Source: Kitasatospora phosalacinea (GTDB lineage: Bacteria; Actinomycetota; Actinomycetes; Streptomycetales; Streptomycetaceae). Taken from it: a stretch of DNA of 24,036 bases. The notes under the pieces were generated by a model. It saw nothing but the letters and a program-made list of their open reading frames with translations. It made no database searches and was not told the origin of the DNA. Location of the stretch: the NCBI RefSeq assembly GCF_000717185.1, contig NZ_JNYE01000115.1, positions 1 through 24,036 on the forward strand, read 5' to 3'. Position numbers and translations under genes: made by a program. Positions 16,146 to 22,652 of the stretch are shown here, in pieces (the stretch's first letter is position 1; each line of letters starts with the position of its first letter).

Positions 16146-16184
16146 GCGCCCGCGGCGGGCCCGGGCCGGGCCCGCCGCGGGCGC
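16146..16184. terminator. bidirectional terminator hairpin between murQ and the rpiR-type gene
   Basis: GCGCCCGCGGCGGGCCCG (16146-16163) pairs perfectly with 16167-16184 around a 3-base loop (GGC), giving an 18-bp all-GC stem. It fills most of the 56-bp gap between two convergent stop codons, so it can serve both strands. There is no U-tract, as is usual in actinomycetes. Confidence 0.85.
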
Positions 16185-16190
16185 GCGCCG

Positions 16191-17123
16191 CTACAGGCGG
16201 TGGTTGCGCACCGCCGTGTAGGTGCGCTCCAGGGCCTTCAGCGTGCGGGCCCGGTGGCGCTGGGCCACCCCGACGAACAGGCAGTCCACGACCGTGAGCG
16301 CGGCGATCCGGCTGGCCATCGCCCCGGAGCGGAAGGTGGTCTCGCGCACCGCCGTGGTCAGTACGTGGTCGGCGTGCTCGGTGATCTCCGAGCGCGGGAA
16401 GTTGGTGATCGCCAGCGTGGTGGCCCCGTTGCGCCGGGCCTCCGCGAGGACCTCGACGGTGGCCGCGGTGTCGCCGGTGTGCGACACCCCGATCGCCACG
16501 TCGCCGCCGCGCAGCAGCGCTGCCGAGGTCAGCGCGATGTGCGGGTCCACCCAGGCGTTGACCCGGCGGCCGATCCGGTGCAGCTTCTGCTGCAGGTCCA
16601 GGGCGACCAGGCCGCTCGCCCCCACCCCGTACACGTCGATGCCGTCGGCCGAGGAGACCGCGTCCACCGCCCGCTTCAGGGCGTGCAGGTCGAGCTGGCC
16701 GACGGTGTCCTCGACCGCGCGGGCGTCGGCGAAGCCGAGCTTGGCGACGATGTCGGCCAGCGAGTCGCGGGGCCCGATGTCCGCGCCGACCGCGCTCCAA
16801 CCGGCGCTGCTCTCCTCGACGCTGGCCGCCGAGGCCAGGCCGATCCGCAGGTCCGGGTACCCCTTGAGGCCGAGCGTGCGGCAGAACCGCATCACGGTGG
16901 TCTCCGAGGTGCGGCACTCGGCGGCCAGCTCGCTGATGGTCTGCGCGGCCACGTTCGCCGGATCGGCGAGCGCGGCCTCGGCGACCCGGCGCTCGGCGGG
17001 CGCCAGCGAGGGCAGCAGCGCCCGGATCTGGACGAGCACCGTCTGCGGCGGGCCGCTGGGCGCGGGGGCGGCGGGGCGGGCGGCGGACCTGCGCCTGGGG
17101 CGGGTTCCGTCGGCTGCTGTCAT
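16191..17123 (-). CDS. MurR/RpiR family transcriptional regulator
   Basis: A 310-residue cytoplasmic repressor or activator. Residues about 28-105 are the canonical RpiR helix-turn-helix (AERRVAEAALADP, then SELAAECRTSETTVMRFCRT, LGLKGYPDLR). Residues about 150-280 are an intact SIS domain with VYGVGASGLVALDLQQKL (164-181) and the phosphosugar loop GVSHTGDTAAT (212-222). By analogy with MurR, MurNAc-6-phosphate or a related amino-sugar phosphate is the likely effector (inference). The start ATG 17123 has an excellent AAAGGAA Shine-Dalgarno. It lies 41 bp after the AmiE-like hydrolase gene, probably in one transcript, and its 3' end meets murQ. Likely targets are the divergent promoter regions at 14983-15222 and 18293-18422. 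The first 25 residues are a basic, disordered-looking extension. Confidence 0.92.
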   Translation of the reverse strand: MTAADGTRPRRRSAARPAAPAPSGPPQTVLVQIRALLPSLAPAERRVAEAALADPANVAAQTISELAAECRTSETTVMRFCRTLGLKGYPDLRIGLASAASVEESSAGWSAVGADIGPRDSLADIVAKLGFADARAVEDTVGQLDLHALKRAVDAVSSADGIDVYGVGASGLVALDLQQKLHRIGRRVNAWVDPHIALTSAALLRGGDVAIGVSHTGDTAATVEVLAEARRNGATTLAITNFPRSEITEHADHVLTTAVRETTFRSGAMASRIAALTVVDCLFVGVAQRHRARTLKALERTYTAVRNHRL

Positions 17124-17164
17124 GGGGGTTCCTTTGCGTGGAGGACGGCCGGGGCGTGCGGGGT

Positions 17165-18292
17165 TCAGGCGGGTCGGGCGCCGGGCGGGGTCCGCGGACC
17201 GGGATCCGGATCCGTCAGAGCGTCGCAGACCGCCCGCCGCAGCGCCACGACCGCCGAGGCGTCCCGGCCCAGGTGGACGCCGTTGGTCAGCAGCACCGCC
17301 CACGGGCCGCCGGACGGGGCGAGGGCCACGCTGGTGCCGGTGAAGCCGGTGTGCCCGGCGCCGTCGGACGGCCAGTGCCGCGCCATGTGGTCCCAGCGGT
17401 CGCCGCGCAGCGTCCAGCCCAGCCCCCGGCGCCCGCCCAGCCCTTCGGTCTGGCAGCGCAGCGCCTCGGCGCGGACGTCCGGGGAGAGGATCGGCGAGTC
17501 GGCGGCCAGCCAGCCGCGCTGCAGGTAGCGGGCCAGGTCGCCGGCGGTGCCGAACAGGCCGGCGTGGCCGCACACCCCGCCGAGCGCCACCGCGTTCTCG
17601 TCGTGCACCGTCCCGACCGGGACGCTCCCGTCGGGCCGGGGCTCGGTGGCGGCGGTGCGCCCGCGCCAGTCGGCGGGCGGCCGGTAGCGGGTGTCCGCCA
17701 GGCCGAGCGGGTCCAGCACCAGCTCCCGGACGGCCCGGTCCAGCGGCGCCCCGGCCACCGCGCGGACCACCTCGCCCAGCGCGACGAACCCCAGGTCGGA
17801 GTAGGCGACCGCGGTGCCGGGAGCGGTGACGAGCGGCTCGGCCAGGGCGGCGGCCAGCCGGTCGGCGGGCCCCCCGGGCAGCTCGTGCAACGGCCGGTGC
17901 GGGGGCAGGCCCGCGGTGTGGGTGAGCAGGTGACGCACCGTCACCGCGTCCTTGCCCGCCCCGGCGAACCCCGGCAGGTGGCGTCGGACCGGGTCGTCCA
18001 GGCCCAGCGCGCCGGTGCCGGCCAGCCCCAGCACGGCGGGCAGGGTGGCCGTGACCTTGGTCAGCGAGGCGAGGTCGTAGACCGTGTCGGCCGTGACCGG
18101 GGCGGCCGGGCCGGTCACCGCCGTGCGGCCGAAGGCGCGCACCAGCGGTTCGCCCTCCGCGCCCCACCCGGTGGCGAGGACCGCCCCCGGCAGGCCGCCG
18201 GAGGCGACGGCGGCCGCGACCAGCGCGGCCGCCGCGGCGGTTCCGCGGGCCAGGCGCTCGGGGTCGCCGGGTGCGGGACGGATCGTCGTCAT
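17165..18292 (-). CDS. beta-lactamase-fold serine hydrolase (AmiE/YbbE-like, class C family)
   Basis: A 375-residue enzyme of the serine beta-lactamase/penicillin-binding-like family. Active-site motifs: S76-LT-K79 (SxxK), Y164-S-D166 (at the YxN position) and H314-T-G316 (KTG equivalent). The conserved block HDENAVALGGVCGHAGLFGT (230-249) is shared with the B. subtilis AmiE/YbbE type, which releases peptide from MurNAc as an N-acetylmuramoyl-L-alanine amidase. Genes for MurR, MurQ, NagZ and a GNAT protein neighbour it, as in the B. subtilis ybb locus, which supports that function; an esterase or D-peptidase role remains possible. No signal peptide is visible, so it should act in the cytoplasm, unlike B. 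subtilis AmiE. ATG 18292 with GGAG eight bases upstream is preferred over the in-frame GTG at 18304. Confidence 0.85.
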   Translation of the reverse strand: MTTIRPAPGDPERLARGTAAAAALVAAAVASGGLPGAVLATGWGAEGEPLVRAFGRTAVTGPAAPVTADTVYDLASLTKVTATLPAVLGLAGTGALGLDDPVRRHLPGFAGAGKDAVTVRHLLTHTAGLPPHRPLHELPGGPADRLAAALAEPLVTAPGTAVAYSDLGFVALGEVVRAVAGAPLDRAVRELVLDPLGLADTRYRPPADWRGRTAATEPRPDGSVPVGTVHDENAVALGGVCGHAGLFGTAGDLARYLQRGWLAADSPILSPDVRAEALRCQTEGLGGRRGLGWTLRGDRWDHMARHWPSDGAGHTGFTGTSVALAPSGGPWAVLLTNGVHLGRDASAVVALRRAVCDALTDPDPGPRTPPGARPA

Positions 18293-18422
18293 GGCTTGCT
18301 CCACGTGCCGTGCCGTGCGCGCGCCGGGGAGGGGGAGGTCTGGTGGCCCCGGGCGATCGTTGGTAGTTTTCCACCGCTCGAAAGCTCAATCATGTTATCA
18401 AGCAACGGATTGGACGGACAGC
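18293..18422. promoter_or_regulatory. divergent promoter region between the AmiE-like and GNAT operons
   Basis: These 130 bp separate two divergent transcripts; the part from about 18355 to 18420 is clearly more AT-rich than its surroundings. It contains the imperfect palindrome GGTAGTTTTCCACC (18362-18375) and AAGCAACG (18400-18407), an octamer also found at 15144-15151 ahead of murQ. On the minus strand TAACAT (RC of 18393-18398) could serve as a -10; matching -35 elements are weak. A regulator encoded in the cluster, most simply the second RpiR protein, could act here. Confidence 0.45.
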
Positions 18423-19394
18423 ATGAGGGACGCCGCACCACCCGTGCTGCGCACCGCGCACCACGGCGACCTCCCCGGACTGCGCGGGATCGTGACCGCC
18501 TCGCTCGTCCACGACCCCGACGCGGCCAGGGTGCTGACGCTGCTGTGGGAGCTCACGGCGGACCGCCCCGACCTGCGGGTCGTCACCGAGGCCGACGGCG
18601 TCGTCACCGGCCTCGCACTCGGCCGGCTCGCCCCGCAGACCGACGGCCCGCACCCGCGCACCGGACACACCACCCTGCTCGCGGTCGCCCCCGGCCACCG
18701 CGGACGGGGCCACGGCCGCACCCTGCTGGCCGGCGTCGAGGAGCGCCTGCTGGCGGCCGGCGCCACCCGCCTGGTCGTCCGCGGCACCCCGCCCCACTAC
18801 GCCTGGCCCGGACTCGACATCCGCTACACCCCCGCCGTGTGCCTGCTGGAGGCCGCCGGGTACGAGCACACCGCCGACGCGTTCAACATGCTCACCGACC
18901 TGGCCGCCACCGACCTGACCACCGCCGAGGACGAACGGCGGCTGGCCGCCCTCGGCGTGCGGGTGCGCCGCGCCCGCCCCGAGGACGCCCCCCGCTTCCT
19001 CGCCTGGATGCGCGGCTGGGGCGGCAGTTGGGCCGAGGAGGCGGCCGCCGCGCTCGCCCACGAGCCGCCCCGCTGCCACGTCGCGGTGCAGGGCGACGGC
19101 ACCGCCGAGGAGTTCGTCGGCTTCGCCTGCCACGGCGTCAACCGCGACACCTGGTTCGGGCCGATGGGCACCGCCGAGTCCCAGCGCGGCCGCGGCGTCG
19201 GCGCCGTCCTGCTGCGCCGCTGCCTGCGCGACCAGCGGGAGGCGGGCCTCGCCGAGTCCGAGATCGCCTGGATCGCCCCGTACCGCTTCTACGCCCGCGC
19301 GGTCGACGCCCGGCTGCACCGGGTGTTCCGCCTCTACCAGAAGGAACCGCTCGTGCCCGTCCTTCCCGCCCTCCCGCAGGAGCAGCACTCATGA
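18423..19394 (+). CDS. tandem-domain GNAT family N-acetyltransferase
   Basis: A 323-residue cytoplasmic protein with two GNAT domains. The N-terminal domain carries an acetyl-CoA motif LLAVAPGHRGRGHGRTLLAG (85-104). The C-terminal domain carries GPMGTAESQRGRGVGAVLLR (246-265), followed by a typical final segment ending FYARAVDARLHRVFRLYQK. Such proteins transfer an acetyl group to an amine; the acceptor is unknown. Context suggests an amino sugar, muropeptide-derived peptide or amino acid: the B. subtilis murNAc locus also contains a GNAT gene (ybbJ). It is first of three coupled genes, its stop overlapping the PLP-enzyme start as ATGA. The ATG at 18423 follows a purine-rich GGACGGACAG. The N-terminal domain may be only structural, as in other double-GNAT proteins. 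Confidence 0.88.
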   Translation: MRDAAPPVLRTAHHGDLPGLRGIVTASLVHDPDAARVLTLLWELTADRPDLRVVTEADGVVTGLALGRLAPQTDGPHPRTGHTTLLAVAPGHRGRGHGRTLLAGVEERLLAAGATRLVVRGTPPHYAWPGLDIRYTPAVCLLEAAGYEHTADAFNMLTDLAATDLTTAEDERRLAALGVRVRRARPEDAPRFLAWMRGWGGSWAEEAAAALAHEPPRCHVAVQGDGTAEEFVGFACHGVNRDTWFGPMGTAESQRGRGVGAVLLRRCLRDQREAGLAESEIAWIAPYRFYARAVDARLHRVFRLYQKEPLVPVLPALPQEQHS

Positions 19395-20791
19395 CCCTCC
19401 CCGGCGCCGCACCCCGGGCCGCCGACCGGACGCGGCGGCGCGACCTCGCGGTGCGCGCCGCCGTCCGCGCCGGGCTGCTCGACCCGGACGACACGCCCCT
19501 GGCGGCCTTCCTCGACCTGCGGGGCATCGCGGAGAGCGCCGCCGCCCTGCACGCCGCCTGGCCCGCCGGGGAGCGCGTCGAGCACACCTTCGCGGCGAAG
19601 GCCAACAGCCTGGTGCCGGTGCTGCGCCTGCTGCGCGGGCACGGACTGGGCTGCGAGGTGGCCAGCCCCGGCGAACTGGCACAGGCCCTGGCCGCCGGGT
19701 TCGACCCCGGGCAGCTGGTGCTCGACTCGCCCGCCAAGACCCGTCCCGAACTGCGCGCGGCGCTCGCCGCCGGAGTCGCCGTCAACATCGACAACTTCCA
19801 GGAACTGCGGCGCGTCGACGCCCTGGTGGCCGGACCGGGCACCGCGTCCCGGATCGGCCTGCGGATCAACCCGCAGGTGGGGCTGGGCGCCATCGCGGCG
19901 ATGTCCACCGCGGGCCACGAGTCCAAGTTCGGCTTCGCGCTGGGCGACCCCGGCAACCGGGAGCGCATCGTCGAAGCCTTCCTGGTCCGGCCCTGGCTGC
20001 GCTGGCTGCACGTGCACGTCGGCTCCCAGGGCTGCCCGTTGGAACTGTCCGCGGCCGGGGTCGCGGCCGTCGTCGCGCTGGCCGAGGAGATCGACCGCCG
20101 GGCCGGCACCGCCCGCGTCGAGGGCATCGACGTCGGAGGCGGACTGCCCGTCAACTTCGCCGACGACCGCGACGACCCGACCTTCGCCGACCAGGTCGCC
20201 GCCCTCCGGTCCGGCGCCCCCGGCCTGTTCGGCGGCCGCTACCGGCTGGTCACCGAACTCGGCCGCTCCCTGCTGGCCAAGAACGGCTTCCTGGCCACGC
20301 GGGTGGAGTACACCAAGCGCTCCGGCGGCCGGGCGATCGCCCTGACCCACGCCGGCGTGCAGGTCGCCGCCCGCACCGTCTTCCTCCCCGACGCCTGGCC
20401 GCTGCGGGTCCTGCCCTACGACGCCGACGGCCTGCCGCGGCCCGCCGACGGCGGCGCGGACGGCACGGTGCCGCAGGACGTCGCCGGACCGTGCTGCTTC
20501 GCCGGCGACCTGGTGGCCCGCGCCCGCGAACTGCCGCTGCTGGCACCGGGCGACCTGGTGGTGCTGCCCGACACCGGCGCGTACTACTTCTCCACCCCGT
20601 TCCACTACAACAGCCTCCCGCAGCCCGCCGTCCACGCCTACGAGGTGGACGACGGCGGCGGGGTCCGCTTCACCCCGCTGCACCGGCAGGAGACCGTCGA
20701 GGACGTGGTGGCCCGCACCCTCGGCGAGCCCCCGGGCCGCGCGCCGGTGACCGCGGACGGGGACGGGGCCGCGGACGGGGCGGGGCGGTGA
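19391..20791 (+). CDS. fold-type III PLP-dependent enzyme, LysA/ODC-like (possible Y4yA type)
   Basis: A 466-residue enzyme related to diaminopimelate and ornithine decarboxylases. K70 in HTFAAKANS is the PLP lysine. CEVASPGELAQAL (88-100), H209 in HVHVGSQ, the phosphate-binding IDVGGGLPVNF (246-256), TELGRSLLAKNG (288-299), PCCFAGD (367-373) and GAYYFSTPFHYNS (396-408) follow in the expected order. The catalytic cysteine position is kept (C369), but the next residue is Phe where true DAP decarboxylases have the substrate-binding Glu (CESGD), and the DNxRPxLY block is absent (here THAGVQVAARTVFLPDA). So a substrate other than DAP, or a racemase-like reaction, is likely. It is coupled to the GNAT gene (ATGA) and to nagZ (GTGA), tying it to muropeptide use. 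Confidence 0.85.
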   Translation: MTLPGAAPRAADRTRRRDLAVRAAVRAGLLDPDDTPLAAFLDLRGIAESAAALHAAWPAGERVEHTFAAKANSLVPVLRLLRGHGLGCEVASPGELAQALAAGFDPGQLVLDSPAKTRPELRAALAAGVAVNIDNFQELRRVDALVAGPGTASRIGLRINPQVGLGAIAAMSTAGHESKFGFALGDPGNRERIVEAFLVRPWLRWLHVHVGSQGCPLELSAAGVAAVVALAEEIDRRAGTARVEGIDVGGGLPVNFADDRDDPTFADQVAALRSGAPGLFGGRYRLVTELGRSLLAKNGFLATRVEYTKRSGGRAIALTHAGVQVAARTVFLPDAWPLRVLPYDADGLPRPADGGADGTVPQDVAGPCCFAGDLVARARELPLLAPGDLVVLPDTGAYYFSTPFHYNSLPQPAVHAYEVDDGGGVRFTPLHRQETVEDVVARTLGEPPGRAPVTADGDGAADGAGR

Positions 20792-22332
20792 GCGCGCCGG
20801 AGGACCCGGCCCTGCTGCGGCTCGCCGACGGCGTGCTGCAGCCCGGCTTCACGGGCCTGACCGCCCCCGACTGGATCCGCCGCCGCCTGGCCGGCGGACT
20901 CGGCTCCGTCCTGCTGTTCGGCCGCAACTTCGCGCCCCCGCCCGGCGGCCGCGCGCAGGCCCGGGCGCTGGTGGCGCAGTTGCGCGCGGAGAACCCGGAC
21001 GTGCTGGTCGCCGTCGACGAGGAGGGCGGCGACGTCACCCGGCTGGAGTGGGCGACCGGTTCCTCCTCGCCCGGCAACCTCGCGCTGGGCACCGTCGACG
21101 ACGAGGACCTGACCCGGGCGGTGGCCCGCTCGATCGGCCGCGAACTGGCCGCCCTCGGCATCGACCTGGACTACGGGCCGGACGCCGACGTCAACTCCGA
21201 CCCGCGCAACCCGGTGATCGGCGTGCGCTCCTTCGGTGCCGACCCGGCGCTGGTGGCCCGGCACACCGCCGCGTGGGTGCGCGGCCTCCAGCAGGGCGGC
21301 ACCGCCGCCTGCGCCAAGCACTTCCCCGGGCACGGCGACACCGTGGTCGACTCCCACCTCGGCCTGCCGACCGTCACCGCGGACCTCGCCGCACTGGAAC
21401 GCGTCGCCCTCCCGCCGTTCCGGGCCGCGGCGGCCGCCGGGGCGCGGGCCGTGATGACCGCCCACATCCTGCTGCCCGCCCTCGACCCGGACCACCCGGC
21501 GACGGTCAGCCCGCGCGTCCTCACCGGCCTGCTCCGCCACCGGCTCGGCTTCGACGGGCTGGTGGTGACCGACGCCGTCGAGATGCGGGCGGTCGCCGAC
21601 CGCTACGGCCACGCCGGTGCGGCGGTGCGGGCGCTGACGGCCGGGGCCGACCTGGTGTGCCTGGGCGACCGCGGCTCGGCCGACGCGTACGACGCGCTGC
21701 GCACCGCCGTCGCGCGGGCGGTGCGCACCGGAGACCTGCCCGAGGAACGCCTCGCCGAGGCCGCCGACCGGGTCGCCGCCTTCGCCCGCTGGGCCCGCAC
21801 CCTGCGGACGGCCGCCCGAGGGGGGACGGCGGACGGCACCGGGCCGCCGGACGGCCCGGCCCCCGGTCTGCTCGCGGCGCGCCGCGCACTCGCGGTGGCC
21901 CGGCCCACCGGCGTCCCGCCGCAGGGCCGCGGCGCCCCCTGCGTCGCCGAGTTCCGGCCGACGCCGACCGTCGCGGTGGGCACCGCCACCGCCTGGGGCC
22001 TGGCCGGACCGCTGGCCGCGCTCCTGCCGGGCACCGAGGCGCGGCAGGTGGACCAGCGGCAGGCGGAGGACGACCCGGTGGGCACCGTGGCCGGGCTCTG
22101 CGCCGCGGCCGCGGGCCGTCCGCTGGTGCTCGTGGTGCGCAACGCCCACCGGCACGCCTGGATGGACGCGGCGGTCACCGCCCTGCTCGCCCGGCGGCCG
22201 GACGCGGTGGTGGTGGAGTTCGGCCTGCCGCGGTCGGCGCCCCGCGGCGGGCTCCACGTGGCCCCGCACGGCGCGGCGCGGGTGTGCGCCGAGGCCGCGG
22301 CGGAGGTGGTGGCCGCGCACCTGGGGCGCTGA
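20788..22332 (+). CDS. nagZ: GH3 family beta-N-acetylhexosaminidase (NagZ type)
   Basis: A 514-residue enzyme that removes GlcNAc from GlcNAc-MurNAc-peptides. The TIM-barrel domain (about 1-340) contains VAVDEEGGDVTRL (74-86), RSFGADPALV, the NagZ signature KHFPGHGDTVVDSH (177-190) with the catalytic Asp-His dyad D188/H190, and the nucleophile D262 in VVTDAVEM. A second alpha/beta domain (about 360-514) follows, as in the two-domain B. subtilis enzyme and unlike the short single-domain NagZ of Gram-negatives. No signal peptide is seen, so it is predicted cytoplasmic, whereas the B. subtilis protein is extracellular. The GTG start overlaps the PLP-enzyme stop as GTGA. It is the last gene of the trio and is followed by a strong terminator hairpin. 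Confidence 0.94.
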   Translation: MSAPEDPALLRLADGVLQPGFTGLTAPDWIRRRLAGGLGSVLLFGRNFAPPPGGRAQARALVAQLRAENPDVLVAVDEEGGDVTRLEWATGSSSPGNLALGTVDDEDLTRAVARSIGRELAALGIDLDYGPDADVNSDPRNPVIGVRSFGADPALVARHTAAWVRGLQQGGTAACAKHFPGHGDTVVDSHLGLPTVTADLAALERVALPPFRAAAAAGARAVMTAHILLPALDPDHPATVSPRVLTGLLRHRLGFDGLVVTDAVEMRAVADRYGHAGAAVRALTAGADLVCLGDRGSADAYDALRTAVARAVRTGDLPEERLAEAADRVAAFARWARTLRTAARGGTADGTGPPDGPAPGLLAARRALAVARPTGVPPQGRGAPCVAEFRPTPTVAVGTATAWGLAGPLAALLPGTEARQVDQRQAEDDPVGTVAGLCAAAAGRPLVLVVRNAHRHAWMDAAVTALLARRPDAVVVEFGLPRSAPRGGLHVAPHGAARVCAEAAAEVVAAHLGR

Positions 22333-22407
22333 CCGCACGTCGGAAACTTCCCGCCGAGGCGGTCGGCACGTCAACGGGCACTGCCGGGAGCGGGAGCGGA
22401 CCAGTGC

Positions 22408-22451
22408 GGCCCGCGGCGGTGCACCCGGAGCCGGCTGCACCGCCGCGGGCC
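22408..22451 (+). terminator. terminator hairpin downstream of nagZ
   Basis: GGCCCGCGGCGGTGCA (22408-22423) pairs perfectly with TGCACCGCCGCGGGCC (22436-22451) around a 12-base loop. The 16-bp GC stem lies 75 bp after the nagZ stop and ahead of the lysozyme promoter zone, as expected of an actinomycete intrinsic terminator without a U-tract. Confidence 0.8.
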
Positions 22452-22475
22452 TGCTCCCAACTGGGCGAACGTTTA

Positions 22476-22502
22476 CTGACGAACCGTCAGAACTGGTATC
22501 TT
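22476..22502 (+). promoter_or_regulatory. inverted repeat and possible promoter of the lysozyme gene
   Basis: CTGACG-AAC-CGTCAG (22476-22490) is a perfect 6-bp-arm inverted repeat, followed six bases later by TATCTT (22497-22502), a plausible -10. TTACTG (22473-22478) sits 18 bp upstream of it but is a poor -35, so an activator or an alternative sigma factor may be needed; the repeat would overlap the -35 position. Transcription would then start near 22509. Confidence 0.35.
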
Positions 22503-22540
22503 CCAGCGTCCTTGGGGTCGGGCCGACGTGTTGCGCGGAG

Positions 22541-22582
22541 GGAAATTTTTTGCCCCGGGTCTTGCTCGGGACGTCAATTTCC
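22541..22582 (+). other. inverted repeat in the lysozyme leader, possible RNA stem
   Basis: GGAAATT (22541-22547) and AATTTCC (22576-22582) are exact complements, enclosing a smaller CCCG/CGGG pair around GGTCTTGCT. If transcription starts near 22509, this lies in a leader of about 144 nucleotides and could form a nested hairpin 70 bases before the start codon. Confidence 0.35.
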
Positions 22583-22652
22583 GCACTACTGTTCCCCGGG
22601 CCGGTGCACTCCCCTCCCCGGCCCGCCCCCCACACCCTCCGCAGGAGCAGCC

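Larger units (their letters stand above)
22333..22652. other. 320-bp intergenic region between nagZ and the lysozyme gene
   Basis: No gene is seen here. It holds, in order, the nagZ terminator hairpin (22408-22451), an AT-richer promoter-like zone with an inverted repeat and TATCTT (22476-22502), an AT-containing inverted repeat that could fold in the leader RNA (22541-22582), and a CT-rich stretch leading to the AGGAG ribosome-binding site before ATG 22653. I do not recognise a known riboswitch. Confidence 0.6.

Noticed and set aside
17165..18292. Antibiotic-resistance class C beta-lactamase
   Set aside because: It lacks a signal peptide, has YSD instead of YxN and HTG instead of KTG, and shares the HDENA/GHAGLFGT block and gene context of the AmiE/YbbE type.
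22468..22490. Sigma-E-type promoter (AAC then GTC) in front of the lysozyme
   Set aside because: AAC and GTC elements about 15 bp apart can be found, but flanking bases do not match the consensus and such short matches occur by chance.
22333..22652. c-di-AMP (ydaO) riboswitch before the lysozyme gene
   Set aside because: I looked for the conserved ydaO core segments and did not find them, and the space after the predicted promoter is occupied by a different, simpler repeat.
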